From positions 1,054,001-1,118,000 of the forward strand of contig WHVD01000010.1 of NCBI GenBank assembly GCA_015178975.1: a stretch of 64,000 nucleotides of DNA. Reading direction: 5' to 3'. The notes under the pieces were generated by a model. The model saw only the letters and a list, made by a program, of their open reading frames with translations. It had not been told where the DNA came from and did not search any database. A program made the translations under genes and the position numbers. This DNA comes from Hysterangium stoloniferum. Lineage: Eukaryota; Basidiomycota; Agaricomycetes; Hysterangiales; Hysterangiaceae. Below, in pieces: positions 1-9,333 of the stretch. How positions within the stretch are numbered: the first letter of the stretch is position 1; every line of letters begins with the position of its first letter.

Positions 1-274
1 AGTTGGAGATGATAGAATTAATAAATTGGGTATCCTGAACTGCATTATCAAGCTGCCCAGAGCTGATCTGATGAATTATTGACTGTTTGTCATGACCAGA
101 AAGCTTGGAAGGATGGCTCCCAGGATTGTTCTCCTTGTTCCCATCCACTTCCCTACTAATTCTATTCACAGTACTTTTGCCTAGACCAGGTCTTTCCTGG
201 ATTTGGCAATAGGAATAACCTTCATTGAGGAGGGAGATAACAGAAGAGTGTTGAGCAGCAGAAATAAATCTCAT
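1..274 (-). CDS. Tc1/mariner-type transposase, N-terminal part (runs off window)
   Basis: An open frame on the minus strand begins at the ATG at 274-272 and stays open for about 91 codons to the window edge. It begins MRFISAAQHSSVISLLNEG and continues through a helix-turn-helix with GLGKSTVNRISREVDG and then HPSKLSGHDK. This layout (Q-x-x-x-I-x-x-L-x-x-G-x-S, a turn, then G-x-P-S-K-L-S) matches the N-terminal DNA-binding domain of the intact transposase at 47497-48513, so it is the paired HTH region of a Tc1-family enzyme. The catalytic half lies outside the window. A solo LTR inserted at 308 sits just upstream of the start codon. Whether this copy is whole cannot be judged from here. Confidence 0.75.
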   Translation of the reverse strand, partial: MRFISAAQHSSVISLLNEGYSYCQIQERPGLGKSTVNRISREVDGNKENNPGSHPSKLSGHDKQSIIHQISSGQLDNAVQDTQFINSIISN

Positions 275-307
275 GATGGTGGTAAGAAGTCAGGATGTGG
301 TTGGTAA

Positions 308-1600
308 TGTTAAGAACTGAAAACTGACTAATGTCAGTAGGCCGATGGGGACCGATCGGAAGGACTTGGCTTCAACTTATGTGCTGCACCCTCACAAATA
401 TCCATCGGGTGTCCCTAAAATTTGGACAGGCAAAGACTAGTCCTAATGAGTACCTCTCAGCGAGTTACCAATCAGGATTGAAGGATAAGTCGAGTGTCGG
501 GCCAAGGGGTCAGGGACCGAGAGTGGGCAAGTCCACACGAAGGTGGAGAGCAGAATACTTAGTATGAGACTTCTAGAGATGTACATATGAGGGTATTCTG
601 AGTCAATATTCTGATTGCCTAGTAACTACAACTACAGTGGGCTCATATACAAGTATTTGGCATCTAGAAAATACTAACTAGGAGAAGAGCGGAAAACATT
701 ATTGACAAATAAGCTTGACTAGGAACAGGAAGGTTACGATTAGTTTGGAGGCTGTTACGACCCGTTCCCAGATGTTTCAATATCTGACTTCCGATCTCCA
801 ACTACAGAACATCATAGTTACCATATCATCCGCATTCTTCCCTTGTTCCGCATTTGGTAATTTATCCGTTGACAAGTATTCACTCGTTTGTTAGTTATAT
901 TCCCATTTCGGAATATTGTCTCCCTAATATGTCTTATTGTATTTCCATTTTAAGAACACTTCCATTTCCGTCTTATTATGGTCTTAGTTTGTAGTACAAT
1001 AACGAGTAGACTTATATTAGTTTCCGCGAATTTGTACTTTACCTTAGATCTGATATCAACTTAGTTTCTTATTCCTCCTCCCGTCTTTCTGTACGCTCAA
1101 TATTCGGAACTCTTCGGAACTCTGAATATCCGTATCTTCCATCGTAATCCTTACTTCCGAAATTAAGGACTTTGAGCGTTTGTGTAGAGGCGCAGCATAT
1201 AAGCTGAAGCCGACGTCCTGACCCTATCCACTAGTTCCCGACTTCCCGGTGACTTCCTGATAGTTCCGGAATAAGTTCCCGACACGGTACTTAACAGAGG
1301 CCGTGAAATAACTGAGAGTGGGATTATGAGAAAAGGAAATAGTCTGAGGGTTACAAGTATATATAGATATGTGAAACATAGAGTAGAACAGATCATTATA
1401 ATAAAAAGGGATGTATCAGAGTATAACCAGATAGTACAAGTATATTTTGATGGGGGTGTAAATGGAGTTTGATCACTGCGAAAGCATACATCAGTGTCGG
1501 GAGACCGACGGTTTCCGATGTGATGACTTGAGTGATAACTTGAAATGTCTATAGGCAGTGATAACCTCGGGGACCATCGGGTTGTGACACAGTCATAACA
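308..1600 (-). mobile_element. Solo LTR, family A (with a nested LTR)
   Basis: The element begins TGTTAAGAACTG and ends GGTCATAACA-like, and is flanked on both sides by the 5-bp target duplication GGTAA (303-307 and 1601-1605). No internal region remains, so it is a solo LTR made by LTR-LTR recombination. Removing the nested family B LTR at 753-1296 leaves about 744 bp. Four other family A copies in the window (8556, 20418, 41065, 42521) support the boundaries. The sense direction is minus, judged from the TATA-like box and the conserved GCAGCACATAAGCTGAAGCC block. Confidence 0.9.
753..1296 (+). mobile_element. Solo LTR, family B, nested in LTR A
   Basis: It begins TGTTACGACCC and ends GGTACTTAACA, with a perfect 5-bp target duplication GAGGC at 748-752 and 1297-1301. 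The host LTR A reads straight across the site in the copy at 20418, which confirms a simple insertion. Length is 544 bp. The copy keeps many CpG sites that are TpG or CpA in its relatives at 5986 and 8450, so it appears younger than they are. Confidence 0.92.
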
Positions 1601-1605
1601 GGTAA

Positions 1606-2054
1606 CATGGTCCTGAATTGGTAGGACATGGCACTCAGAATATACTGTATGGGCCTTGAGGACATGTGGTAAATTAGGAAGAAGGGATATGGTTTGGATG
1701 CACTGAGAAGCCTGGAAAGTGTGATGAACAGCCTCAGAAAAGAGTATGTTAGCATAGAAAACAGAGGGAGGTTGAACTCACTGGGGACCACTGGAACACA
1801 AGGTGATGACCTTGAGAACACATCTATTAGGTAAAGAGCCCAGTTTGGAGACTCAGCCATCACATTTTAGGTCACACATTGGGATAATATGTTGATCGAC
1901 AATAAATAATAGTGGAGTTGGTGTCCAGATCTGATAATTATTAGTTGCAAATACTCTCTTGTTGAATGAGCAATGGTTGACCTGGATATATTAATATCTT
2001 ACTGATGACTAATCATCTCAGTAGTAACTGGTTTTTAATAGAACTACTCTTAAT
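1606..2054. other. Flanking sequence without a recognisable gene
   Basis: This stretch continues the sequence interrupted by the solo LTR at 308-1600. It contains only short chance frames, and I could not find a TIR or LTR end in it. It may be the outer part of the transposon whose transposase starts at 274, but nothing in the sequence proves that. Confidence 0.4.
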
Positions 2055-2134
2055 TGCCTGATAGCTCAGGGGTTAAGAGCACTAGACATGTAATCCAGAC
2101 ATAGTGGTTGCTGGTTCAAATCCAGCTCAGGTTA
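2055..2134 (+). tRNA. tRNA-Thr(TGT)-like sequence, probably a pseudogene or SINE head
   Basis: The order acceptor, T8-A9, D-stem GCTC/GAGC, anticodon arm, T-arm GCTGG-TTCAAAT-CCAGC is present. A good A box (TAGCTCAGGGG) and B box (GGTTCAAATCC) are both visible, and the anticodon would be TGT at 2089-2091. Several points argue against a working tRNA: the base before the anticodon is A instead of the universal T33, the anticodon stem has one mismatch, the 1-72 pair is T-T, and the variable region is about 11 nt. A decayed tRNA or a tRNA-derived SINE head fits better. tRNAscan would settle this. Confidence 0.45.
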
Positions 2135-2843
2135 ATGCTTTTCACCCTATTATGTAATTCTGACATCTCTATTGTCATACTCATGATAAGCAAGTTTAAG
2201 GTCACCAGAAGTGATCATGAGAATAGAACAGACTCAATTATCAATTTAAAAGAGAGTGATGAAGGATGCCACAGTCGCATTTGGGACTTCTATTACGTCC
2301 CACGCCAGCGCTAGTCCGCTTCCTAAAAGATGGTAGCAAAACGCTAGGCGAGAGTATCAGATCAACTGTTTATATTATATAATCTTACAATCTCACCGGT
2401 ATTTTGCCCAGTACTAATTCACTTATATGATCTTCATGAGGTTATCCGTTCTGCAAATGTAGTCGATCCGAGTCGAGAGAAGCGGACGGGAGCAAATGAC
2501 ATACACAGAAGGTGGTCGAATCAATTGTACCTGGTGCCATCACGTGATGGAAATGAATGCTCATATCCTTTTTGAAGTCACTAACTTCGAAAAAGGGAAA
2601 CAAGGTTTGACGGTAGTGTCGTTCATGTATTACTCAGGGCAGGTTGAATGACTTGTAGCCAGTTTTAATCTCAGCTGGTCCATCTATGAATGCGGGATTG
2701 CCGACTGCTAGACAACCTACATATACTAGAACCATGTCATGGCTATGCGGCGTGCCCCCTTAACATTACTCACAATCACCCAAACTTCCAATGCATCCCA
2801 ATGAACCCCACCCATACAGCACCTTCCCTCTTCAAGGACATAG

Positions 2844-3229
2844 CGATGCCACATAGTCAGTCATTTCATCCTCGCTACCGTTGGTACACCTCCTAGATAC
2901 AGCATCATTCATAGTAATCACGGCGGCCCGCCACTTCAGAGGGCAACGCATACCGCGCAACATGCCCTCCCAAGGTAAGTCGAAACCGTGACATTTGACA
3001 TTAAACCTAATTAACTTGTCACCATTCGCAGCCACCACGCGGTGACAGTCCATCTTGACGAAGGCGAGTCGTCAGAATTCATTGGTGACGCTTGGTCGTA
3101 TCCGCAAACTGATGCTGAAACGTAAGCCTATTTTGCAGTTCGCCCGATTATTCAAACATATTCATACTATTTACTTTTTTTAGGATTTCAACGGAGTATG
3201 AGATTATTCATATTAGTAGTGACTCGTGA
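2844..3229 (+). CDS. Unrecognised gene, 3' exons
   Basis: I do not recognise the product. Three segments join in frame across two canonical introns: 2844-2974, 3032-3121 and 3184-3229. The introns are GTAAGT...TTCGCAG (2975-3031) and GTAAGC...TTTTTTAG (3122-3183), 57 and 62 nt, the size seen in the other host genes. The joined frame gives 88 codons plus a TGA stop. It ends in an acidic, serine-rich tail with the segments VTVHLDEGESSEFIGDAW and TEYEIIHISSDS. The upstream limit is uncertain: 2844 follows a possible acceptor (ACATAG), so earlier exons probably exist. The splice signals and their matching phases are the main reason to call a gene; no domain is visible. Confidence 0.42.
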
Positions 3230-3812
3230 GTTCTACGTCAAAATCTCACGCCGATGTACTATATTTGAACTCTAAGCATATCACACAGATCGATGGCTCA
3301 GGCCCTCCAACCCATATCCCGGCTGCCTGCTATTGATTAGTAACCAATACGCTACTTTTTTATATATTCATCTGACTAATAGATACTAAGTAGTGACAGC
3401 TCTAACCCCAGTCGTCTGCACGAGTCGAAGATGGACCGCGCGAACGACGCAAGTCATACACCTGCGCGAACGCCAACTAACAGTACAAGGTTATCGTTCC
3501 CGTGAACGTTCATGAATTTTTATTAACATGAATTGCACAGCTCAATGGTCTTCCCAGACCACGCCGGTGGCATGTATATTTCCGTGGGCGATACTTACAT
3601 ATCGCCGGATAACTGTTTGGCCGGTGGAATGTATGTGTTTATAATGAAATCTAAATCACTATTAACCCAAATACCCGAAAAGATATCCTTCCGCTGGCCA
3701 ACACAATTCAAATCAAAATCTCACACCATTGTGGGAAAGGGAGCTACAGCCCACTCCTTATGATGGGAGAAATGACCATAGTCAGCCAAGCGGAGAATTG
3801 TCCGCAGGTCCT
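3230..3812. other. Intergenic stretch
   Basis: Between the two host-like genes the sequence has mixed composition with no repeat or LTR signature. A frame upstream of 3813 is open in the same register but lacks an ATG. It could be a 5' exon of the next gene or simply its leader. I see nothing else here. Confidence 0.35.
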
Positions 3813-4304
3813 ATGGTTGCCTTACAAAATCCACCTACACCTCAATCATCTGCGTCTGGACCGTCACCGTCACCGCCCTCTCACTGCCCCTGGGGCGGTA
3901 TCTACCTTTCGGACGGAAGGAAGTACCCATGTCCATTCTATGTAAATAGAAAGGGCGAGACCAAGGTGCTGGAGCATTGGGCGCGGGAGCATGTTGCGAA
4001 TGAAATTTTCGCTCTCCATGTCGGACTCATTACAGAGTGGCATCAGGCCCATTTCGTAGACTGTCTCGCGAAGCTATGGACGGCTACTCTGGATCTTGGG
4101 ATTTGCCCAAATGTAAACTGCCTAGGCAGGAGCTATAAGGCGGTCGGGGATAGAAGAGAGATGGTTCAGCGGCACCTGTTGAACCACCCTGAGTGCGAGG
4201 CGTTTTTCACGGAGTTCGAGGCTGCCTTCAGGGCGCCGCCGAAAACAGGGTATGCGGACATGGTCGAAGAGCTCGGATACGGCAATCCAACCAATCTCAG
4301 CTGA
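3813..4304 (+). CDS. Zinc-finger-like hypothetical protein
   Basis: An uninterrupted frame of 163 codons starts at the ATG at 3813 (MVALQNPPTPQSS) and ends with a stop at 4302-4304. The frame is open further upstream but without an ATG. After a Pro/Ser-rich N-terminus come two cysteine-histidine clusters. The first is CPWGG...YPCPF followed by EHWAREH. The second is CPNVNC, 17 residues, then HLLNH (C-x4-C-x17-H-x3-H), close to C2H2 spacing. Codon use is richer in GC than the transposon-filled DNA to the right, as expected for a host gene. I cannot name a family. DNA binding is only an inference from the zinc-ligand spacing. The residues between the clusters look helical and contain no known catalytic motif. 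Confidence 0.55.
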   Translation: MVALQNPPTPQSSASGPSPSPPSHCPWGGIYLSDGRKYPCPFYVNRKGETKVLEHWAREHVANEIFALHVGLITEWHQAHFVDCLAKLWTATLDLGICPNVNCLGRSYKAVGDRREMVQRHLLNHPECEAFFTEFEAAFRAPPKTGYADMVEELGYGNPTNLS

Positions 4305-5985
4305 AGGCTCTGAGCTTATCGACGGGAGAGTATATGAAAGCACACAGACGTCTCGCCTAACTCGTTACATATATGCCCAATGTATTCCAAGTGATGTATA
4401 ATTAAAAGTATCACCGGATCTATTAATCGGAAAAAGAAACTGAGCGAACCGTGGCCATCGATAGACTCATGTATTGGCTCTGACGGCGAACATTGAAAAT
4501 TTGGTGAACATTTGTCACGTGCAACACACTCGGATCTAGGCAATCAAGGTTCATTGTCCTTACTTGGATGCGATAGGAAGTTTCTGTGATCGTTGTTCCT
4601 ATCGTACGAACCGCATGTCAGAAAAAATGAGTGTGTGAGAAGATATGAGATTAACCTTGTGCCCGATATCCTCGATCGGAGGGTCGTGTACGGTGTTGGC
4701 CTCAGATCGGAATGGGTATCATTGTGTGTGACTATATGTGGCTGTGTATACACATACATCCCGTTAATTATTATTATTTTGTTTGGAGCTTACGGCGCTA
4801 TTCATGATCATACGGAATCGTGTGGACTATGAGCGGATACATCTCACGCCTACAATGTCACAGGTTCCTAATTCATACAACATCACCTGATGCTGGAAAG
4901 AATCCTCAACCCGTCACTCATGTAATGTTTTGATAAACATTCTGATAATGGAAAGACAAAGATTGTGACAAAAGGGATGCAGGTGTGACTTGGTTGTTCA
5001 AGGTGATCCAATTCAGCACAGTATGGCATCAGTATAGGACCTGATACTGGTGAATGTAAGGGGACATTTTATTTCTTCATATTTTTCATTTTCAAGTTGT
5101 CTGCCCATTTGGGAGTTAGGTAGATTAATTAGTAGTATTTCTTGTCATTTTCTCATATTTTTCCAATAGCTATTCCACCCTCTAGGAATATTCTAAGGTA
5201 GAATAAGTAGTTAGTATCCATATATGGGGTAAGCTGTCATTCTATATTTCAAAGCACCTAACAGAGGCCCCCCTTATCCTTTTCTCTTTGGATATCCCTC
5301 TGCTAGATGAGTAATTTTTCATCCTGTATATATGTATATATGTATTAGCTACCTAATACACTTTGGATATCCCTGGTAGCCTTGTGTGTACACAGGCCCT
5401 GTTTGAGTGGCCCTTACAGTGAACAGATGTGCAAGAGTACACACTCTATAATGGAAATATGGATACACATTCCCATCATGCTTATTTTGTCCCTGGATTA
5501 TGAGGACTTGACAGAGACATGGTGTCTGCCTAAAAAGCTTAAATTAGTTCAGATTTCAAGCTATCTTAAATGTCTCCACTACAACCTCATAGGCAATGCC
5601 ATCCTATTCACCATCTGTTCAACACTCTACATCAAGGTTCCATAATGGCAATGCTATCTATGTGTATGATGGTTTCTATCATTCAGGATGCCATTAAAAA
5701 TTCAAAAAGGTACTATATCACAGTACCTTGAAGAGAAGTTTCAGACAGTTTCAGGTATATCTTCATACATTATGGCTGTTATGTATGTAATGTGTTGCAA
5801 GGTGGAATTGAAGCTAAGGAAGAGTTTCAGAAAATACAAAAAATGTCTTGGCTAATCACAATGTTCTTGTAAACTACAATTCTTCTTCAGCAATACTGTC
5901 TCAAGCTACTATAAATCCTACTATCTTTTCTGAGACAAGTTGAAGGTTAAGGTGAAGAATGTTGAGAGTGTTGAAAGATAGTCAA
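4305..5985. other. Gene-free stretch, passing into AT-rich repeat-like DNA
   Basis: From 4305 to about 4855 the sequence resembles host intergenic DNA. From about 4857 it becomes AT-rich and CpG-poor, like the decayed mobile elements that follow. The longest frame (5382-5645, plus) has no recognisable domain. I found no LTR pair, TIR or target duplication that bounds it. Confidence 0.4.
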
Positions 5986-6219
5986 GTTGAAAAGAGTGTT
6001 GTATTGGGAACCTATTCTAGGAACTATTGGGAAATAACCAGGAACTTGGATACTTCCAGGTAGGGTTGGGACTTGGCTTCAGCTTATATGCTGTACCCCT
6101 GCTTGTGTGTCCTTAATTTCAGAGGGTGCCAGGGACTTACAGATAATTGGAGTTCCAAAGAGTTCTGAATATCAAGCATACAGAAAGAGATGAGGAATAG
6201 GCTAACTAAGTTGATATTA

Positions 6220-6742
6220 GGAGGATAACCCAAAACTTTAAAAGTTATTTATCCACTAAAGTATATATATTTATATTGTTTGTTGTAAAATTAATATTTA
6301 ATCAAATTCAGTTGATTAGGTATCACTCTGAAGAATGCAAAAATATTAATATTTATCCTATATCTGACAAAATTTAGTCAAACAATCATCTGTAGATTAT
6401 TCTTTTGGAATAAACTGCACAATGGGGATTGGTACCCCAGATAGTTCTGGTTAACTCTCTAAACCAACTAAATTTAAATTATATGAAATATATTTGAAAT
6501 TTTGCTTGTATACAAGAGAATACATCATAACCCAAAGATTAAGTCATAACCCAAATAATCTTGTGTAACTATATCATTTGTGTGTATTTTAAAAGGGCAT
6601 GCATATTTTAAAGATGAAATTTCAGGTAATTAAATATAAACTCATAGAATAAGTTGTCATGGCCAGAGGAAGTAGTCTCACTTAAAAATATGTGGATTAT
6701 TCAGTAAAATTTGGTATATTCAATAAAGTGTGACCATCCTCC
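6220..6742. mobile_element. PIF/Harbinger-like MITE
   Basis: A 523-bp, very AT-rich, non-coding insertion in LTR B is bounded by inverted ends GGAGGATAACCC and the reverse complement of GGAGGATGGTCAC. It has a 3-bp TTA duplication (6217-6219 and 6743-6745). The undisturbed LTR B sequence at 1050 and 9475 reads across the site. TTA/TWA duplications and G-rich TIRs are typical of PIF/Harbinger elements. No transposase is present, so it would need a partner elsewhere. Confidence 0.72.
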
Positions 6743-6813
6743 TTAGATCTAAGGTGTAAGTACAAATGTGCAGGAACTAATATAGATGTTCTGGTAATTG
6801 TACTACAAATTAA

Positions 6814-7294
6814 TGTCATGAACATACAAACTCAAATTTCAATAATATTCAATTTAACATTTCTTCAACATTCCTTTGACTTTCCGACTCGACTTCTGAC
6901 TCGACTTCTGACTCGACTATTCTTCGACAATATCTTCGACAATCTCAAATATCTTCAACTTGTCTCAGTTTGATGTCATTGATGATTTTGCTTTGATATC
7001 ATATTATCATCATAGGTAAATGATATATAGTATAAAAGGGCAATGATAGGAACAAAGGAAGTCAGTCAGAAAACCTGTACTATATTATATTATTTACTGT
7101 ATTATATAATTGTCAAACTTTTCTGAGTCCTTCTTCGACTTATTTATTCATGAGCCTCTGTGTCCTATCTTTGCCTCACACTTTATCAACAGGATGAATT
7201 AATATTTCATTGAATGAGGCATCTATTATTCAATATTGTTGAATATTCTTTGATTGTTTATTCAACTTTATTGAGTAAAATTCAATTTGTGACA
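6814..7294 (+). mobile_element. Solo LTR, family C, nested in LTR B
   Basis: It begins TGTCATGAAC and ends TTTGTGACA, with target duplication ATTAA at 6809-6813 and 7295-7299. Length is 481 bp. It contains a clear TATA box (TATAAAAGGG) followed after about 25 nt by AGTCAGTCAGAAAA, the probable start of R. CpG is largely replaced by TpG/CpA compared with the C copy at 27752, indicating greater age. Confidence 0.9.
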
Positions 7295-7679
7295 ATTAAG
7301 ATCACAATAAGACAGATTAGGATGGAAGTTCCAAATCAGGAACACAATAAGCAAATGAATGAATACTTGTAAGTTAAATATAGAATAAGGATGAAGTTCA
7401 GAATGGCTGGGGATTGATGGTATTCTGGAGGTGGGAGTTATATCAGAATATTGAAATATCTGGGAATGGATTGTAACAGCACCCTATTAAGGCTGAAGTC
7501 CCATAGAGGTGATTAGGTACAAAGCATTGAGCTGTTGGTAATCCATTATTTGTTGTACATAAGAACACATGTCTGGAGCTAAATAGTTTTGGAGGCTGGG
7601 TCCTGGGTATAAAAATCCCAAAAAATTTCAAATTAGCAATTTTCTTTCTTGTTCCTGACTTGCATGTCAACTCATCTTC

Positions 7680-8449
7680 CTCTCTTTACCAAAACTCCCA
7701 AAACTTCTGATGCCAAAAATCCCTAAATGTTGAAGGTAGAAGAACTTAAACTGAAATGACAGAGGTGAAGGAATTAAGGTGCAAGCAGGAAGAGGTGGTG
7801 AAGGAGTTGATGCATGAGTTGCAGGTGGAAGATGCAGAATGTCAGGAAAAAGAACAGGTTGGGTGGAATGGAAGGAGGCAGTTCAGAGATTAGCAGAAGA
7901 GTGGAGGTTGTGGGAAGAGAGGGAGAAGAACTGGAGAGAGGAGGAGGATAAACAGTTGGAGGAAAGGTGGGATGGGTAAGTAAGTGATGATCTATCATTT
8001 TTCTGTTCAATATCCCATTTATCATGAATTAGTGAAAAGTGGTTAAAATGGAAGAGGAAGAAGAGGCTGGGCCTTTGAGTCCAATGGTAAGTTATTTGTT
8101 CAAAGTCCAGAATTTATGTCTTACATCTGAAACAGAAACAAAAGGTCATAGTTCTGGAATGAATGGATGAAATAAATGAAGTTCCATGCAAATGGTGCAA
8201 GGATTGGAGGATCAGAGAATCAAATGCAGAAAATAGAAGGCTAAATGGGGTGCCTCTTGTTACCCTTGGGTGGTTAACAAAGTTCTGTGTATGCTTGCTG
8301 GAAAACCGGTTTTGAAGAATGGCAAGAAACTGGGTAAGACAGGTAAGGTGGAAAAAATAGACAAAATGGAAGTTGTGGGACCATTGGAAGATGGTGGGAC
8401 TTTGGAACTCAACCTAGTGCAAGGGAGTTGTGTGATTGCTGTGATGAGA
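7680..8449 (+). CDS. Coiled-coil/zinc-cluster gene, decayed copy 1 (inside LTR-bounded unit)
   Basis: The segment encodes a Glu/Lys/Gln-rich helical stretch (TEVKELRCKQEEVVKELMH and onward, near 7770-7850). Further on, Lys-rich and LNLVQG-like sequence leads into a cysteine group (CDCCDE) near 8430, immediately before the LTR at 8450. The same order, charged coiled coil then a Cys-x2-Cys cluster, is seen in the better preserved copy at 25368-26327. The gene runs opposite to the flanking LTRs in both places. The copy is broken and its 3' end is cut off by the LTR. Function is unknown; resemblance to Zn2Cys6-type clusters is suggestive only. Confidence 0.4.
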
Positions 8450-8555
8450 TGTTAAGTGCTGTGTTGGGAACCTATTCCAGAACTATCGGGAAGTGACTGG
8501 AAACTCAGGAACTTCCAAATAGGATCAGGATGTTGGCTTCAGCTTATGTGCTGCA

Positions 8556-9333
8556 TGTTAAGAACAGAAAACTGACTGATGTCGGTACACTGACAGGGAC
8601 CGAATGGAAGGACTTGGCTTCAGCTTATGTGCTGCACCCTCGCAAGTTACCATCGGGTGTCCTTAAATTTCAGGTGGGTGGAAACTAGTCCTGTCGAGTA
8701 AACCTCTCAGTAAACTACCAATTGAAAACCGAAGGATAAGTTGAGGGTTGGGTCAGAGAGTTGGAGATTAGAGGTTGAAGTTTGTAAATGTAGGTTGAAT
8801 CATAAATCGGATGGAGTCGGAATGTGGTGGTCGTGAATAGATAATGGAGTTGGAGATTAGAAGGGTATCTAAGTCAATATTCCGATTGTCTAGTAGTTAC
8901 ATTACAGTGGGTCTATATATGAGTTATTGGCATCTAGAAACTACTAACAAAGGGAAGAGTGGAAACACGATTGACAAATAAACCTGACTAGGAACCAGTA
9001 GGTTACGATAATATCGGAAACCGTGATTTAGCCAAGAGCGGGATTACGAGAATGGGAATAGTCCATGGGCTACAAGTATATACGGGTATAGGTGAAACAT
9101 AGAGTAGAGCGGATCAACATAAGTAAAAGGTGATGTATCAAAGCATAACCAGATGGTACGAGCATAACTTGACAGGGGTGTAAATGGGGTTTGATGACTG
9201 TGGAGGTATACGTCAGTGTCGGGTTACCGATGGTTTCCAAAATTATGACTTGATCAATAACTTGGAATGTCAATAGATGGCAGTATTCTCGGGGACTGTC
9301 AGGTTGCAACACGGTTACGACACGGTCGTAACA
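8556..9333 (-). mobile_element. Solo LTR, family A, nested in LTR B
   Basis: It begins TGTTAAGAACAG and ends GGTCGTAACA, with target duplication CTGCA at 8551-8555 and 9334-9338. LTR B resumes without loss after the second duplication. Length is 778 bp. Confidence 0.92.

Noticed and set aside
7774-8025. Minus-strand Pro/Ser-rich frame
   Set aside because: It is the shadow of the Glu/Arg-rich coiled-coil segment on the plus strand.
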